Assembly (NCBI RefSeq): GCF_001931675.1
Contig: NZ_CP014839.1
Location: forward strand, 2,728,001-2,792,000
Length of the DNA: 64,000 nucleotides
DNA from: Pandoraea thiooxydans
GTDB taxonomy: Bacteria > Pseudomonadota > Gammaproteobacteria > Burkholderiales > Burkholderiaceae
Direction: 5' to 3'
Position 1 is the stretch's first letter, and each line of letters starts with the position of its first letter. Under the pieces are notes generated by a model that saw only the letters and a list, made by a program, of their open reading frames with translations, was not told the origin of the DNA and ran no database searches. This document shows positions 9,820 to 21,077 of the stretch, one piece after another. Both the position numbers and the translations under genes were made by a program.

Positions 9820-11034
9820 TCAGGCCGCGCGCTGCATGGCGCGGCGCCACACCACGACGTAGCCGGCCGCACCGATGAGCAGCGTGGCGGCAGCAAGCAG
9901 CAGCGCCAGAATAAAGCTGCCGGTGTGCGCGACCAGCGGAGCGGCCACCAGCGGGCCGGCGATCTGACCGATGCCGTACACCGCGGTCATCAATCCCATC
10001 AGACTCGAGGCGCTGTTGCCGCGAATGCGGCGCGCCTCCCGCATCGCGAACAGTACCAGCGCAGTGAACGGCACGCCCACCAGCACGCTGCCCAGCGCGA
10101 ACCCGGCGACGGTCGGCCATACGATGCCGATGATGATACCCAGCGCCTGCATCACATACAGGCCGGCCAGCAGCAGACGGTTATCCAGGCGCGTACGCAC
10201 CGAGGCGGCGAGCACCGAGCCGGGAATCACCGCCAGCCCCAGGAGCGGCCAGAACAGATCGGGCCAGGGCGAGCCGGGCAACGCTTCGCGCGCGATCACC
10301 GGCAGGAACGTCGCGGTGATGATATAGCCGAACCCGGCCAGGCCATAGAGCACCACCAGCCAGGCCTCCTCGCCGCGCTCGCCGGGCGCTTGCGCCGTCG
10401 CCGCGGCAGCGCTTGGGCGCGAGCCCGACGCCAGCGCGGGGGCTTCGTCGGAAAACACCCGCCAGATCAGCGCCGACAGCAAAACGGCCAATACGCCGCA
10501 CACCAGCCAACCGGACTGCGCCCCGCCGCCGGCTGCAGTGGTGCCGCTGCCGGCCAGGCCGGTCACGACAATCCCGACCCCCGGACCCGCAAAGATATAG
10601 CCGGCCAACGCCGGCCGCTGCAGTTCGGCCAGGCGCTGCAATCCCCAACTGGCCGAAAACACCATGACCCAGGCGCTGGCGATGCCGGCCGCAGTGCGCA
10701 ACACGGCCCACAAGGTGTAATCGTGCAGCAGCCCCATACCGAGCGTGAGCACCACCGTCGCCGCCAGTCCCAGGCGAATCATGCGCGGGGAAGAAGCGCG
10801 CACGATCATGCATGACAGCGCGCCGACAAAGTACCCCGCGTAATTGAGCGAGGCCAGCCAGCTGCCGCCCTTGATCGTCACCCAATGGTCGCGCAGCATC
10901 ATCGGCAGCAACGGCGTAAAGGCAAAGCGGCCGATCCCCATGGCCACCGCCAGCGCCAGCATGCACGCCAGCGCCGCCCGCCAGGCCGCGCGGTCGACGG
11001 AGAAGCGGGGGCGCTCGGAGGCGATACTGGACAT
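9820..11034 (-). CDS. YbfB/YjiJ-family MFS transporter
   Basis: A 404-aa inner-membrane protein with about 12 hydrophobic helices. The opening AMGIGRFAFTPLLPMM, followed by a helix with SLNYAGYFVGAL, is the hallmark of the YbfB/YjiJ branch of the major facilitator superfamily. A central hydrophilic loop (about residues 200-225) splits the two six-helix halves. It is the first gene of a leftward operon whose other members are an aldolase, a tautomerase and a threonine aldolase, so import of a small organic acid substrate is a reasonable inference, but no substrate is known for the closest family. Confidence 0.85.
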   Translation of the reverse strand: MSSIASERPRFSVDRAAWRAALACMLALAVAMGIGRFAFTPLLPMMLRDHWVTIKGGSWLASLNYAGYFVGALSCMIVRASSPRMIRLGLAATVVLTLGMGLLHDYTLWAVLRTAAGIASAWVMVFSASWGLQRLAELQRPALAGYIFAGPGVGIVVTGLAGSGTTAAGGGAQSGWLVCGVLAVLLSALIWRVFSDEAPALASGSRPSAAAATAQAPGERGEEAWLVVLYGLAGFGYIITATFLPVIAREALPGSPWPDLFWPLLGLAVIPGSVLAASVRTRLDNRLLLAGLYVMQALGIIIGIVWPTVAGFALGSVLVGVPFTALVLFAMREARRIRGNSASSLMGLMTAVYGIGQIAGPLVAAPLVAHTGSFILALLLAAATLLIGAAGYVVVWRRAMQRAA

Positions 11035-11163
11035 GATCGGATGCGTTATTTGTTATCGAGCGGATACTTTACATCGAAACATTCATATTCGCGGGCATTC
11101 GCCCTGCCGGCGTTGCGGTCAACGCGTGTGAGCGGATTACTCAGGACACCTCACCAGAGCGAT

Positions 11164-11197
11164 AAAAAAAGCGCGCGATGACCCGCGCGCTTTTTTT
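11164..11197 (-). terminator. Intrinsic terminator of alaS
   Basis: A7, GCGCGCG (11171-11177), a 6-nt loop, CGCGCGC (11184-11190), then T7. Read leftward it is a strong hairpin plus U-run 17 bp beyond the alaS stop codon and separates alaS from the MFS operon promoter region (11035-11163). Confidence 0.85.
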
Positions 11198-11214
11198 GCC
11201 CGGCGCAGACGCCG

Positions 11215-13839
<2,625 letters not shown>

Positions 13840-13876
13840 AGCGTGCGGAGCGACGTTCGGGCGGCGCTTGAGATGG

Positions 13877-13900
13877 GTTTGATTAAACGTTTGATTATAC
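13877..13900 (-). promoter_or_regulatory. Candidate alaS promoter with direct repeat
   Basis: TATAAT reads leftward at 13894-13899, 55 bp before the alaS start. It is embedded in an AT-rich direct repeat in which GTTTGATTA occurs twice in 21 bp, an unusual island in a GC-rich spacer. No good -35 is visible. The repeat could be an autoregulatory or other operator; this is inference. Confidence 0.35.
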
Positions 13901-14044
13901 GGGAAATCCCATCACCCCCAGTATCGCACCGGCGGCACTCGGGCGCGCAGGCCGCGCCGGCGCCCGCTGTGCGGAACGGCGCTTTGACCGATGCGGCAAA
14001 GCTCTTACACTCGGGGCATCCATTCCCCCGCTAGAAAGACCGTC

Positions 14045-15265
14045 ATGGGCGCGCTCAGCCACCTCCGCATACTCGACCTGTCCCGCGTGCTGGCAGGCCC
14101 CTGGTGCACGCAGAACCTGGCCGACTTCGGCGCCGACGTGATCAAGATCGAGCGCCCCGGCAGCGGCGACGATACGCGCCGCTGGGGGCCGCCCTACCTG
14201 CGCGACGGCGCCGGTCAGGACACGGCCGAGGCCGCCTATTACCTGGCCGCCAACCGCAACAAGCGCTCGCTCACGCTCGACATCGCCAGCCCCGCCGGCC
14301 AGGCCATCGTGCGCGAGCTGGCCGCGCAAAGCGATGTCGTGGTCGAAAACTACAAGGTCGGTCAACTCAAGAAATACGGCCTGGACTACGACTCGCTCAA
14401 GGCCGTCAAACCCGATCTCGTCTACTGCTCGATCACCGGCTTCGGGCAGACCGGCCCTTACGCACCGCGCGCCGGCTATGACTTCATCGTGCAGGGCATG
14501 GGCGGCTTCATGAGCATCACCGGCGAGCGCGACGCGCTGCCCGGCGGCGGCCCGCAAAAGGCCGGCGTGGCGATTGCCGACCTGATGACCGGCATGTATG
14601 CGACGGTGGCCATCCTCGCCGCCCTGGCTCACCGCGACCGCACCGGCGAAGGCCAATACGTCGACATGGCGCTGCTCGACGTGCAGGTAGCCATGCTGGC
14701 CAACATGAACACCAACTTCCTGGCCAGCGAGCGCGCTCCCGTGCGCTGGGGCAACGCTCACCCGAATATCGTGCCCTACCAGACCTTCGAAACCTCGGAC
14801 GGCTGGATCATTGTCGCGGTAGGCAACGACGGGCAGTTCCGCAAATTCGTCGAAGCCGGGCAACGCCCCGAACTCGCCGACGACCCGCGCTTCGCCACCA
14901 ACCCCGAACGGGTGAGGCAGCGCGACGTGCTGGTACCGATCCTGGCCGACATGGTGCGGCAAAAAAGCAAGGCACAATGGATCGACCAACTCGAGGCGGC
15001 GGGCGTGCCGTGCGGGCCGATCAACACCCTGCCCGAAGTCTTCGACAACCCACAGGTCCAGGCGCGCAGCTTGCGCATCGACCTGCCGCATCCCAGTGGC
15101 GGGCAGGCCAGGCTGGTGAACAATCCAATCAAGATGAGCGCCACGCCCCCGCAGGCCGAGTCGGCGCCGCCCACGCTCGGGCAGCACACCGAGGCCATTC
15201 TGCGCGAGCGGCTGGCCTATGACGACGCACGCATCGCGGCGCTGCGCGCGGCGGGGGTGATTTGA
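14045..15265 (+). CDS. CaiB/BaiF family (class III) CoA-transferase
   Basis: A 406-aa class III CoA-transferase; these enzymes move CoA between carboxylic acids through an aspartyl-CoA thioester. The N-terminal signature LDLSRVLAGPWCTQNLADFG, the GADVIKIERPGSGDD motif, and VAIADLMTGMYA with the catalytic Asp near residue 178 are all present. GYDFIVQGMGGFMSITGE is typical of the oxalate/glutarate/succinate-type branch. The start MGALSHLRILDL is chosen because an upstream in-frame extension lacks family similarity. It is unaccompanied by other catabolic genes and divergent from alaS. Confidence 0.92.
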   Translation: MGALSHLRILDLSRVLAGPWCTQNLADFGADVIKIERPGSGDDTRRWGPPYLRDGAGQDTAEAAYYLAANRNKRSLTLDIASPAGQAIVRELAAQSDVVVENYKVGQLKKYGLDYDSLKAVKPDLVYCSITGFGQTGPYAPRAGYDFIVQGMGGFMSITGERDALPGGGPQKAGVAIADLMTGMYATVAILAALAHRDRTGEGQYVDMALLDVQVAMLANMNTNFLASERAPVRWGNAHPNIVPYQTFETSDGWIIVAVGNDGQFRKFVEAGQRPELADDPRFATNPERVRQRDVLVPILADMVRQKSKAQWIDQLEAAGVPCGPINTLPEVFDNPQVQARSLRIDLPHPSGGQARLVNNPIKMSATPPQAESAPPTLGQHTEAILRERLAYDDARIAALRAAGVI

Positions 15266-15341
15266 GACGCATGAATGACGGCGGGGCTGGCTCGCAGCCC
15301 CGCCGCATCACTGAAGTCGCCCGTCGTATCCAGGCTTGAGC

Positions 15342-15542
15342 TCAGCGATTTGCCCCAATGATCCCGCCGACGGCCGCGCCGCCGACGATACCCAGGGCAC
15401 TGTCGGTCAGCACCGCGCCGGCCACGCCGCCGAGCACCGTGCCGACGGCCACGCTCTTTTGCCGCGACGACAGCCGCATCGACGAACAGGCCCCCAGGGA
15501 AAATACCAGCGCGACGCCAATCAGCAACTTAACGACTCGCAT
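15342..15542 (-). CDS. Small glycine-zipper lipoprotein (OsmB-like)
   Basis: A 66-aa predicted outer-membrane lipoprotein. Residues 1-18 form a signal peptide ending in the lipobox LGAC (Cys19). The C-terminal half is a glycine-zipper: GTVLGGVAGAVLTDSALGIV followed by GGAAVGGIIGA. This matches the OsmB / YMGG-like group of stress-associated lipoproteins. ATG at 15542 is preceded by AAAGGAG at good spacing. A close paralogue lies at 37393-37596. Function is not established for the family beyond envelope association. Confidence 0.85.
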   Translation of the reverse strand: MRVVKLLIGVALVFSLGACSSMRLSSRQKSVAVGTVLGGVAGAVLTDSALGIVGGAAVGGIIGANR

Positions 15543-15609
15543 CGTTCGACTCCTTTCTCGCTTAATTGCCGCAAAAATTAGCGATTCTCGTAGTCGGCCG
15601 CCATCCCTT

Positions 15610-15840
15610 TTACCGGATGTTACAAACCCCCGTGAGCCGCGGCGCGGTCGGTGCCCGCAGGCCGCAGTCGCGGGCCAGCCCACCGGTCGGGGCGCACTTG
15701 CCCGCGCCGGCACATGCGCGGCCCGAGCCGCCCTGTGCGTCGCGTCCGAGCAGGTATGCCCACAGCAGTGCCGCCTGACCCGGCTCGAGAATGCGCCGCG
15801 TCACGGCTTCGTGAAGGTCCTGTTTGTCGAGTGTCATCAT
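15610..15840 (-). CDS. Short hypothetical reading frame, possibly a decayed gene
   Basis: A 76-aa frame. The first ~35 residues (MMTLDKQDLHEAVTRRILEP, then a hydrophobic GQAALLWAYLLGRDAQ) resemble the N-terminal helix pair of DUF2157-like proteins. The remainder is low-complexity Gly/Ala/Arg sequence that does not look like a folded domain, and no Shine-Dalgarno is evident. It may be a small real protein, or the 5' remnant of a longer gene whose 3' part has degenerated. I see no continuation in another frame. Confidence 0.3.
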   Translation of the reverse strand: MMTLDKQDLHEAVTRRILEPGQAALLWAYLLGRDAQGGSGRACAGAGKCAPTGGLARDCGLRAPTAPRLTGVCNIR

Positions 15841-16040
15841 TTACACCAGTTCGCTTGCAGTCAAAGACGCGCATCTTAGCGACGAGGCCGGCCCCGCCAA
15901 CAGAGCGAACGCCCCGTGCGAGGCCAGGAGTTTTACCGGCTTCCGGCAAGAAATTTCCCGCACCGATAAGCGGAATCGGCCGCGCCGTGGCGCCGCCGGT
16001 ACGGTAAAATGCCTCGTTAACCTTGAAATTCAGGACAGGC

Positions 16041-17750
16041 ATGAGCAACGAGTCGACGGCGGCATCGAACTTTATCCGCACCATCATCGAGGACGACAAT
16101 CGCTCCGGAAAATGGGGAGGCCGCGTGGAAACGCGCTTTCCGCCGGAACCCAACGGGTATCTGCACATTGGCCACGCCAAGAGCATTTGCCTGAATTTCG
16201 GCGTGGCCGGCGATTACAGCGGCGTGTGCCACCTGCGCTTCGATGACACCAATCCGGAAAAGGAAGAGACCGAATACGTCGGCGCGATCATCGACGTGGT
16301 GCATTGGCTGGGCTTTGCCTGGGAAAAGGACGGCCGCAGCCATGAGTACTACGCCAGCGATTATTTCGAGCAACTGTATCGCTACGCGGAAATTCTGATC
16401 GAGCGCGGCAAGGCCTATGTCGACAGCCAAAGCGCCGACGAAATGCGCATCAACCGCGGCACGCTGACCGAGCCCGGCAAGGATTCGCCGTTCCGCACCC
16501 GCAGCGTCGAGGAAAACCTGGATCTGTTCCGCCGCATGCGCGCCGGCGAATTCCCCGACGGCACCCACGTGCTGCGGGCCAAGATCGACATGGCCTCGCC
16601 CAACATCAATCTGCGCGACCCGGTGATCTACCGGATTCGCCATGCGCATCACCACCGCACCGGCGATGCGTGGTGTGTCTACCCGCTCTACACCTACGCC
16701 CATCCGATCGAGGACGCGATCGAGAACATCACGCACAGCCTGTGCACGCTCGAGTTCCAGGACCAGCGGCCGTTCTACGACTGGGTGCTCGGGCAATTGG
16801 CCGACGCCGGCGTGTTCAAGCGCCCACTGCCGCAGCAGATCGAATTCGCCCGGCTCAAGGTGACGTACGCCATCACCAGCAAGCGCAAGCTGCTGCAACT
16901 GGTCAATGAGGGGCACGTCGACGGCTGGGACGACCCGCGCATGCCGACCCTGGCAGGGTTGCGCCGGCGCGGCTTCACGCCCAGCAGCATCCGCCTGTTC
17001 TGCGACCGGGTCGGCGTGGCCAAGGCCGACTCCTGGATCGACATGGGCACGCTCGAACAGGCGCTGCGCGACGATCTCGACCCGATCGCGCCACGCGCGA
17101 CGGCCGTGCTCGACCCGCTCAAGCTGATCATCGACAACTACCCGGCCGATCAACAGGAAGATTGCACCGCGCCGATTCATCCGCATCACCCGGAGCAGGG
17201 CCTGCGGCACTTCCCGTTCTCCCGCGAGCTCTGGATCGAACGCGAGGATTTCAACGAACAGCCGCCCAAAGGCTATTTCCGCCTGTTCCCCGGCAATCGC
17301 GTGCGTCTGCGCTACGGCTTCGTGGTCGAATGCACCGGCGCCGACAAGGACGCCGACGGCAAGATCACCGCGGTGCACTGCCAGTACTTTCCCGACAGCA
17401 AGTCCGGCACCGAGGGATCGAACAACTACAAGGTCAAGGGCAATATTCACTGGGTCAGCGCGGCCGCTGCGGTGCCGGCCGAGGTACGCCTGTACGACCG
17501 CCTGTTCGCCGACCCGTACCCCGATTCGGGCGACAAGAACTTCCTCGACGCGATCAATCCGAACGCCAAACGGGTGGTGCAGGCCTACCTCGAACCGGGC
17601 ACCGCGCAGGCCCAGCCCGAAGATCGCTTCCAGTTCGAGCGGCATGGCTACTTCGTGGCCGACCGGGTCGATTCCCAACCGGGCAAGCCGGTGTTCAATC
17701 GCATCGTCTCGCTGCGTGACAGCTGGGGAACCGCCAAACCGACCCGGTAG
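16041..17750 (+). CDS. glnS: Glutamine--tRNA ligase (GlnRS)
   Basis: Class I synthetase charging tRNA-Gln. The 569-aa protein has PPEPNGYLHIGHAKSICLNF (HIGH motif near residue 40), the signature TRFPPEPNG just before it, and a KMSKS-equivalent AITSKRKLLQLV near residue 280 (E. coli has VMSKRKL). The C-terminal anticodon-binding beta-barrels are present (NRVRLRYGFVVECTGADKD). AGGA lies 6 bp upstream of the chosen ATG; an in-frame TTG six codons earlier is less likely. A urea-transporter gene follows after 18 bp, so the two are probably cotranscribed. Confidence 0.97.
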   Translation: MSNESTAASNFIRTIIEDDNRSGKWGGRVETRFPPEPNGYLHIGHAKSICLNFGVAGDYSGVCHLRFDDTNPEKEETEYVGAIIDVVHWLGFAWEKDGRSHEYYASDYFEQLYRYAEILIERGKAYVDSQSADEMRINRGTLTEPGKDSPFRTRSVEENLDLFRRMRAGEFPDGTHVLRAKIDMASPNINLRDPVIYRIRHAHHHRTGDAWCVYPLYTYAHPIEDAIENITHSLCTLEFQDQRPFYDWVLGQLADAGVFKRPLPQQIEFARLKVTYAITSKRKLLQLVNEGHVDGWDDPRMPTLAGLRRRGFTPSSIRLFCDRVGVAKADSWIDMGTLEQALRDDLDPIAPRATAVLDPLKLIIDNYPADQQEDCTAPIHPHHPEQGLRHFPFSRELWIEREDFNEQPPKGYFRLFPGNRVRLRYGFVVECTGADKDADGKITAVHCQYFPDSKSGTEGSNNYKVKGNIHWVSAAAAVPAEVRLYDRLFADPYPDSGDKNFLDAINPNAKRVVQAYLEPGTAQAQPEDRFQFERHGYFVADRVDSQPGKPVFNRIVSLRDSWGTAKPTR

Positions 17751-17768
17751 GCCGCCAGCCGGCTTGGC

Positions 17769-18662
17769 ATGCGCGTGATGAATACCTTTGGCATCCCCTG
17801 GCCCGCCCTGGTGCGCGGCAACACGTTCCTGCGCGCCTGCTGGCGGGGGCTGGCGCAAGTTTACTTTCAGTCCGATGTGTTCACCGGCATGGCATTCTTC
17901 GCCATTCTGGTGCTGGCCGCCCCACTCGTCGGGCTCGGCGGCGCATTGGGCAGCGTCGTCGCCACGGCCACCGCCGGGGCGCTGCGCCTGCCGCGCCGTG
18001 CCTTGCGCACCGGGCTGTACGGCTACAACGGCGCCCTCACCGGCATTGCTCTGGCCGCACTGTTCGAGCCCGGCATCGCGTTGGCGGTGTGGCTGGTGAT
18101 CACCGCCGCAGCCAGCGTGGCCCTGACCCACCTGCTCCTCGCGCGGCGCGTGCCGGCCCTGACCGGACCGTTCGTCGGGATCATGTTGCTGACCATGGCG
18201 TATGCGCCCGCATTGGGTCTGGCCCAACGGCACTTGCTCGGCACCGGTTGCCAGCCCAGCGACCTCGGTTTCGTGTTCTGCTCGATCGGCCAGGTGGTAT
18301 TCGTCGCACCGCTGGTTCTCGGTTTGCTGCTGACCTACATACTGGCCGTGCGCGATGCGCGGACCACCGGCTGGGCCATGCTCGGCACACTGCTCGTGTG
18401 GGCTGGCGCCGCAGTGCTCGGCCCGGGCTGGCCCGCGCTGGCGGCACAGATCGGCGGCATCGGCGTGAACAGCTTCCTCGCCGCACTCGGTTTGGGGATG
18501 TTCGGTTTCAATGTGCCCGCGCGAATCGCCGGCGCAATCGCAGCGAGCCTGTTGTGTTTGCTGTTCGGCGCGCTGGCATGGCCGTACTTCACGCTGCCGT
18601 TCAATCTTGCGGTGTGGGGGCTGTGGCTGTTGCGCGAGCGATCGCGCCGCATGGCACGGTAA
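17769..18662 (+). CDS. Urea transporter (UT family)
   Basis: A 297-aa hydrophobic inner-membrane protein. Two repeats of the UT fold are visible: QVYFQSDVFTGMAFFAILVL with GLYGYNGALTGIALAALFEP in the first half, and QVVFVAPLVLGLLLTYILAV with GVNSFLAALGLGMFGFN in the second. The L-x-G-x-N-G pore-lining motif is seen as GLYGYNGALTG. It would mediate channel-like urea uptake. No urease or amidase genes are near. Placed 18 bp after glnS and ended by an intrinsic terminator. An ATG three codons downstream is an alternative start. Confidence 0.87.
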   Translation: MRVMNTFGIPWPALVRGNTFLRACWRGLAQVYFQSDVFTGMAFFAILVLAAPLVGLGGALGSVVATATAGALRLPRRALRTGLYGYNGALTGIALAALFEPGIALAVWLVITAAASVALTHLLLARRVPALTGPFVGIMLLTMAYAPALGLAQRHLLGTGCQPSDLGFVFCSIGQVVFVAPLVLGLLLTYILAVRDARTTGWAMLGTLLVWAGAAVLGPGWPALAAQIGGIGVNSFLAALGLGMFGFNVPARIAGAIAASLLCLLFGALAWPYFTLPFNLAVWGLWLLRERSRRMAR

Positions 18663-18763
18663 TTTCCCTAATCGGGCAAGCACCAATTGGCGCGGCGGCG
18701 CAGCCAACAGATAATCACTTCACCCTCTTACGTCCTTTTGAGGGTACTGCGACAACGTCATTA

Positions 18764-18790
18764 GCCCGCCTCTGGCGGGCCTTTTCTTTT
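18764..18790 (+). terminator. Intrinsic terminator after the urea transporter
   Basis: GCCCGCC (18764-18770), 3-nt loop, GGCGGGC (18774-18780), then CTTTTCTTTT. It ends the glnS-urea transporter unit and lies just before the convergent ICMT-like gene. Confidence 0.85.
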
Positions 18791-18802
18791 ATTCGCCTCG
18801 CC

Positions 18803-19501
18803 TCAGAACAACCCCGGCAAGACACGATAGCGAACCCGTTGCCGATAAGCGCGGTACCGCTCGTCGTCCGACAGCAGCCGCTCCTCGCGCCAGATCCGCC
18901 CGGCCTGAAGCGCGAACTGCGCGCCATACACGATGACATTGCGCACATCGAAATTCACCAGCAGGAAGCCGATATCGGTCAAGAAGTAACCCAGATACAT
19001 CGGGTGCCGCATGAATCGATAGGCGCCGCCGGACACCACGCCGCGATTGGCCGGCAAAATGCCGAACGCGCGGCGCAGCGATGCCTTGGCGAACAATTGC
19101 CAGACCAACCCGAGCACCTGCAGCGTGGCACCCGCCCATTCCGGAATCAGATGCGTGCCGGGCGTCAATTGCACGGCCAGAAAATAGTAGGTGCCGCCCA
19201 CCGAGAACAGAAACGCCATGGGCGTCCAGTCGCGCCTGGCCGGCACTTTCGAGAACAGCGATAGCCCGACGGTGACAAAGGCCGTCACGACCAGCAGCAC
19301 GAGCGTGATGCGCGCGGGAGCGGCAAGCCACTGCCGGATCGCGCCATACGCAAAGATGCCCAGCAGCGCCGCGGATGCGCTGCGGCACGCCACTTCGATA
19401 AGGAATTCCCGTGCCGCCGGCGTCCTGGGCACGTTGCCATCGGGCGTCTCGACCGAGCCCGGAGATACCGCACCGGGTGCCACTTCATTGTCCCGCATCA
19501 C
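18803..19501 (-). CDS. Isoprenylcysteine carboxyl methyltransferase (ICMT)-like membrane protein
   Basis: A 232-aa integral membrane protein with about five hydrophobic segments. The C-terminal signature GAYRFMRHPMYLGYFLTDIG followed by the charged EERLLSDDERYRAYRQRV is diagnostic of the ICMT/phospholipid methyltransferase/NnrU-like superfamily, which uses SAM at the membrane. Bacterial members act on unknown lipids or small molecules. The N-terminal ~30 residues are a hydrophilic, Pro/Glu-containing extension. A second Met directly follows the first. It lies downstream of the marR-like gene (52-bp gap), possibly at the tail of the tad transcript. Confidence 0.83.
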   Translation of the reverse strand: MMRDNEVAPGAVSPGSVETPDGNVPRTPAAREFLIEVACRSASAALLGIFAYGAIRQWLAAPARITLVLLVVTAFVTVGLSLFSKVPARRDWTPMAFLFSVGGTYYFLAVQLTPGTHLIPEWAGATLQVLGLVWQLFAKASLRRAFGILPANRGVVSGGAYRFMRHPMYLGYFLTDIGFLLVNFDVRNVIVYGAQFALQAGRIWREERLLSDDERYRAYRQRVRYRVLPGLF

Positions 19502-19553
19502 GGCCTCCTTTTGGGATACCCCGGCGTGGCCGGCGCATCGTCACCCCCCACGG

Positions 19554-20063
19554 TCATTGTGAGGCTTCTTCGGTATTTTCTGCTTCCTCGAGCATGCCAC
19601 TGTCGAGAATATCGAGCAACCCGGACAGATACCTCCTGACGCATTCGAATTCGTCCTCGGCCAGGGCGGCATCGAAGCTGTCAAGCCGCTCGTTGACGGC
19701 CTGGTAACACGCATTGAGCAGCGCGACCCGCGCCGGGACGAAGCGCAGCAAAATCCGTCGCCGGTCGGTCGGGTCGATTTCGCGTCGAATCAGGCCGCCT
19801 TTTTCAAGGCGCTTGAGCGAGACCGTCACGCTGGCGGGCGACAAGCCGATCAATTTCGCCAGGCGTCCCGGCGTAATCGGCTGCATCTCGTCGTGATAAG
19901 CCACTTCCAGGCACTTCAGGTCGGTCACGCTCAATCCCAGACGGCTCGCCACGAAATGATTGAACGCCGTCAGCTTCAGGCCGAGCATGAATCTCAGCTT
20001 GACGATATCCGCCTGTCTGCCGCCTTTGCCTTTGGTTGGCGTGCGTTTGGCGAGCCGGCTCAT
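19554..20063 (-). CDS. MarR-family transcriptional regulator coupled to tadC
   Basis: A 169-aa winged-helix regulator. LSVTDLKCLEVAYHDEMQPI leads into the recognition helix region (PGRLAKLIGLSPASVTVSLK) and the wing with the family motif DPTDRRRILLRF. Its N-terminus is basic (RLAKRTPTKGKGGR) and the C-terminus acidic (EEAENTEEASQ). The ATG overlaps the tadC stop as ATGA (4 bp), so it is probably translationally coupled to the Tad operon, which suggests feedback or linked control of pili. That role is inference. Confidence 0.88.
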   Translation of the reverse strand: MSRLAKRTPTKGKGGRQADIVKLRFMLGLKLTAFNHFVASRLGLSVTDLKCLEVAYHDEMQPITPGRLAKLIGLSPASVTVSLKRLEKGGLIRREIDPTDRRRILLRFVPARVALLNACYQAVNERLDSFDAALAEDEFECVRRYLSGLLDILDSGMLEEAENTEEASQ

Positions 20064-21025
20064 AAGTGCCCCACACCAGCGCCATGCGCTGTCAAGGTCG
20101 GCAACAGCACGCGCATCACCTGGATCACGGCGGGCCCGAGCAGGACCAGCATCAATGTCGGGAAGATGCAGAATATCAACGGGAACAGCAGTTTGACGCT
20201 GATCTTGCCGGCCGCCTCCTCGGCCCGCAGGCGGCGCTTGAGCCTGAGGTTTTCCGAGTGAACCCGCAATGATTCACCGACGCTGGTACCGAAACGTTCG
20301 GCCTGGATCAGCATGGCAACCAGCACATCGATGTCCTCCACCCCGGTGCGCAACGCCAGGTTCCGCAGCGCGACCTCCTTGCTCAGCCCGGCGCGCATTT
20401 CCAGCAGCACCAGCTGCAGCTCCTCGCTCAACGCGCGGCTCTTGATATGCATTTCGTCGGCCACTCGCGTGAGCGCGGCGTCCATGCCCAGCCCCGCCTC
20501 GACGCAAACCGTGAGCAAATCCAGCGCATCCGGAAAGTCTTCGAAAATGGTCTGTTGCCGCAGCCGCACCTGCCGCGACAGCACGCCGTTGGGCAGGTAA
20601 TACCCGAGCGCGGCCAGCACCAGCAGCACCAGCAAAAACAGCCGTCCGTTGCCGCTGCTCAGATAGGGGCCGGCGAACACCGCGCACACCAGCGGCAAGC
20701 CCACCGCGAGGATCGTTTTGGCCGCGAAGTAAATCGCCGGGGCCGACGCCTCGCGCCAGCCGGCATTCACAAATTTGATGCGCAGCGGCGAGTTTTCCCA
20801 ACCTTCCTTGGGAATGGAGAGCTTGGCAAACGGCCTCGATATCTGCACCACCGTCTCGACCCATGGCGCGCGTTCGGGTTGACCGGCAACGGCCGATCCG
20901 CCGTCGACCACCTGGGTCATGCGCCGCCGCACCGGATCGGGCGCCAGCAATTTGATGACCGCCAGCACGGCCACCGCGACGATGCCAAAGATCGCGGCCA
21001 GCAATAGCATTTGATCGATTCTCAT
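20060..21025 (-). CDS. tadC: Tad pilus inner-membrane platform protein TadC
   Basis: A 321-aa type II secretion F domain protein. The T2SSF domain (about residues 160-290) includes FPDALDLLTVCVEAGLGMDA and the Tad-type block SEELQLVLLEMRAGLSKEVA followed by RFGTSVGESLRVHSENLR. Transmembrane helices lie at the N-terminus, around residues 85-130, and at the C-terminus (LLFPLIFCIFPTLMLVLLGP). With TadB it forms the membrane platform driven by TadA. TadC proteins differ from TadB by domain placement and this follows the TadC pattern. It is 52 bp after tadB. Confidence 0.92.
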   Translation of the reverse strand: MRIDQMLLLAAIFGIVAVAVLAVIKLLAPDPVRRRMTQVVDGGSAVAGQPERAPWVETVVQISRPFAKLSIPKEGWENSPLRIKFVNAGWREASAPAIYFAAKTILAVGLPLVCAVFAGPYLSSGNGRLFLLVLLVLAALGYYLPNGVLSRQVRLRQQTIFEDFPDALDLLTVCVEAGLGMDAALTRVADEMHIKSRALSEELQLVLLEMRAGLSKEVALRNLALRTGVEDIDVLVAMLIQAERFGTSVGESLRVHSENLRLKRRLRAEEAAGKISVKLLFPLIFCIFPTLMLVLLGPAVIQVMRVLLPTLTAHGAGVGHL

Positions 21026-21077
21026 GGCGACGTGGGGAATCTCCCCTCCTCCGAAAATTGAGCGCGAACACCGTGTG

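Noticed and set aside
16017-18707. An 896-codon minus-strand open frame
   Set aside because: Antisense shadow of glnS and the urea transporter; composition is typical of reverse-strand translation and lacks any motif.
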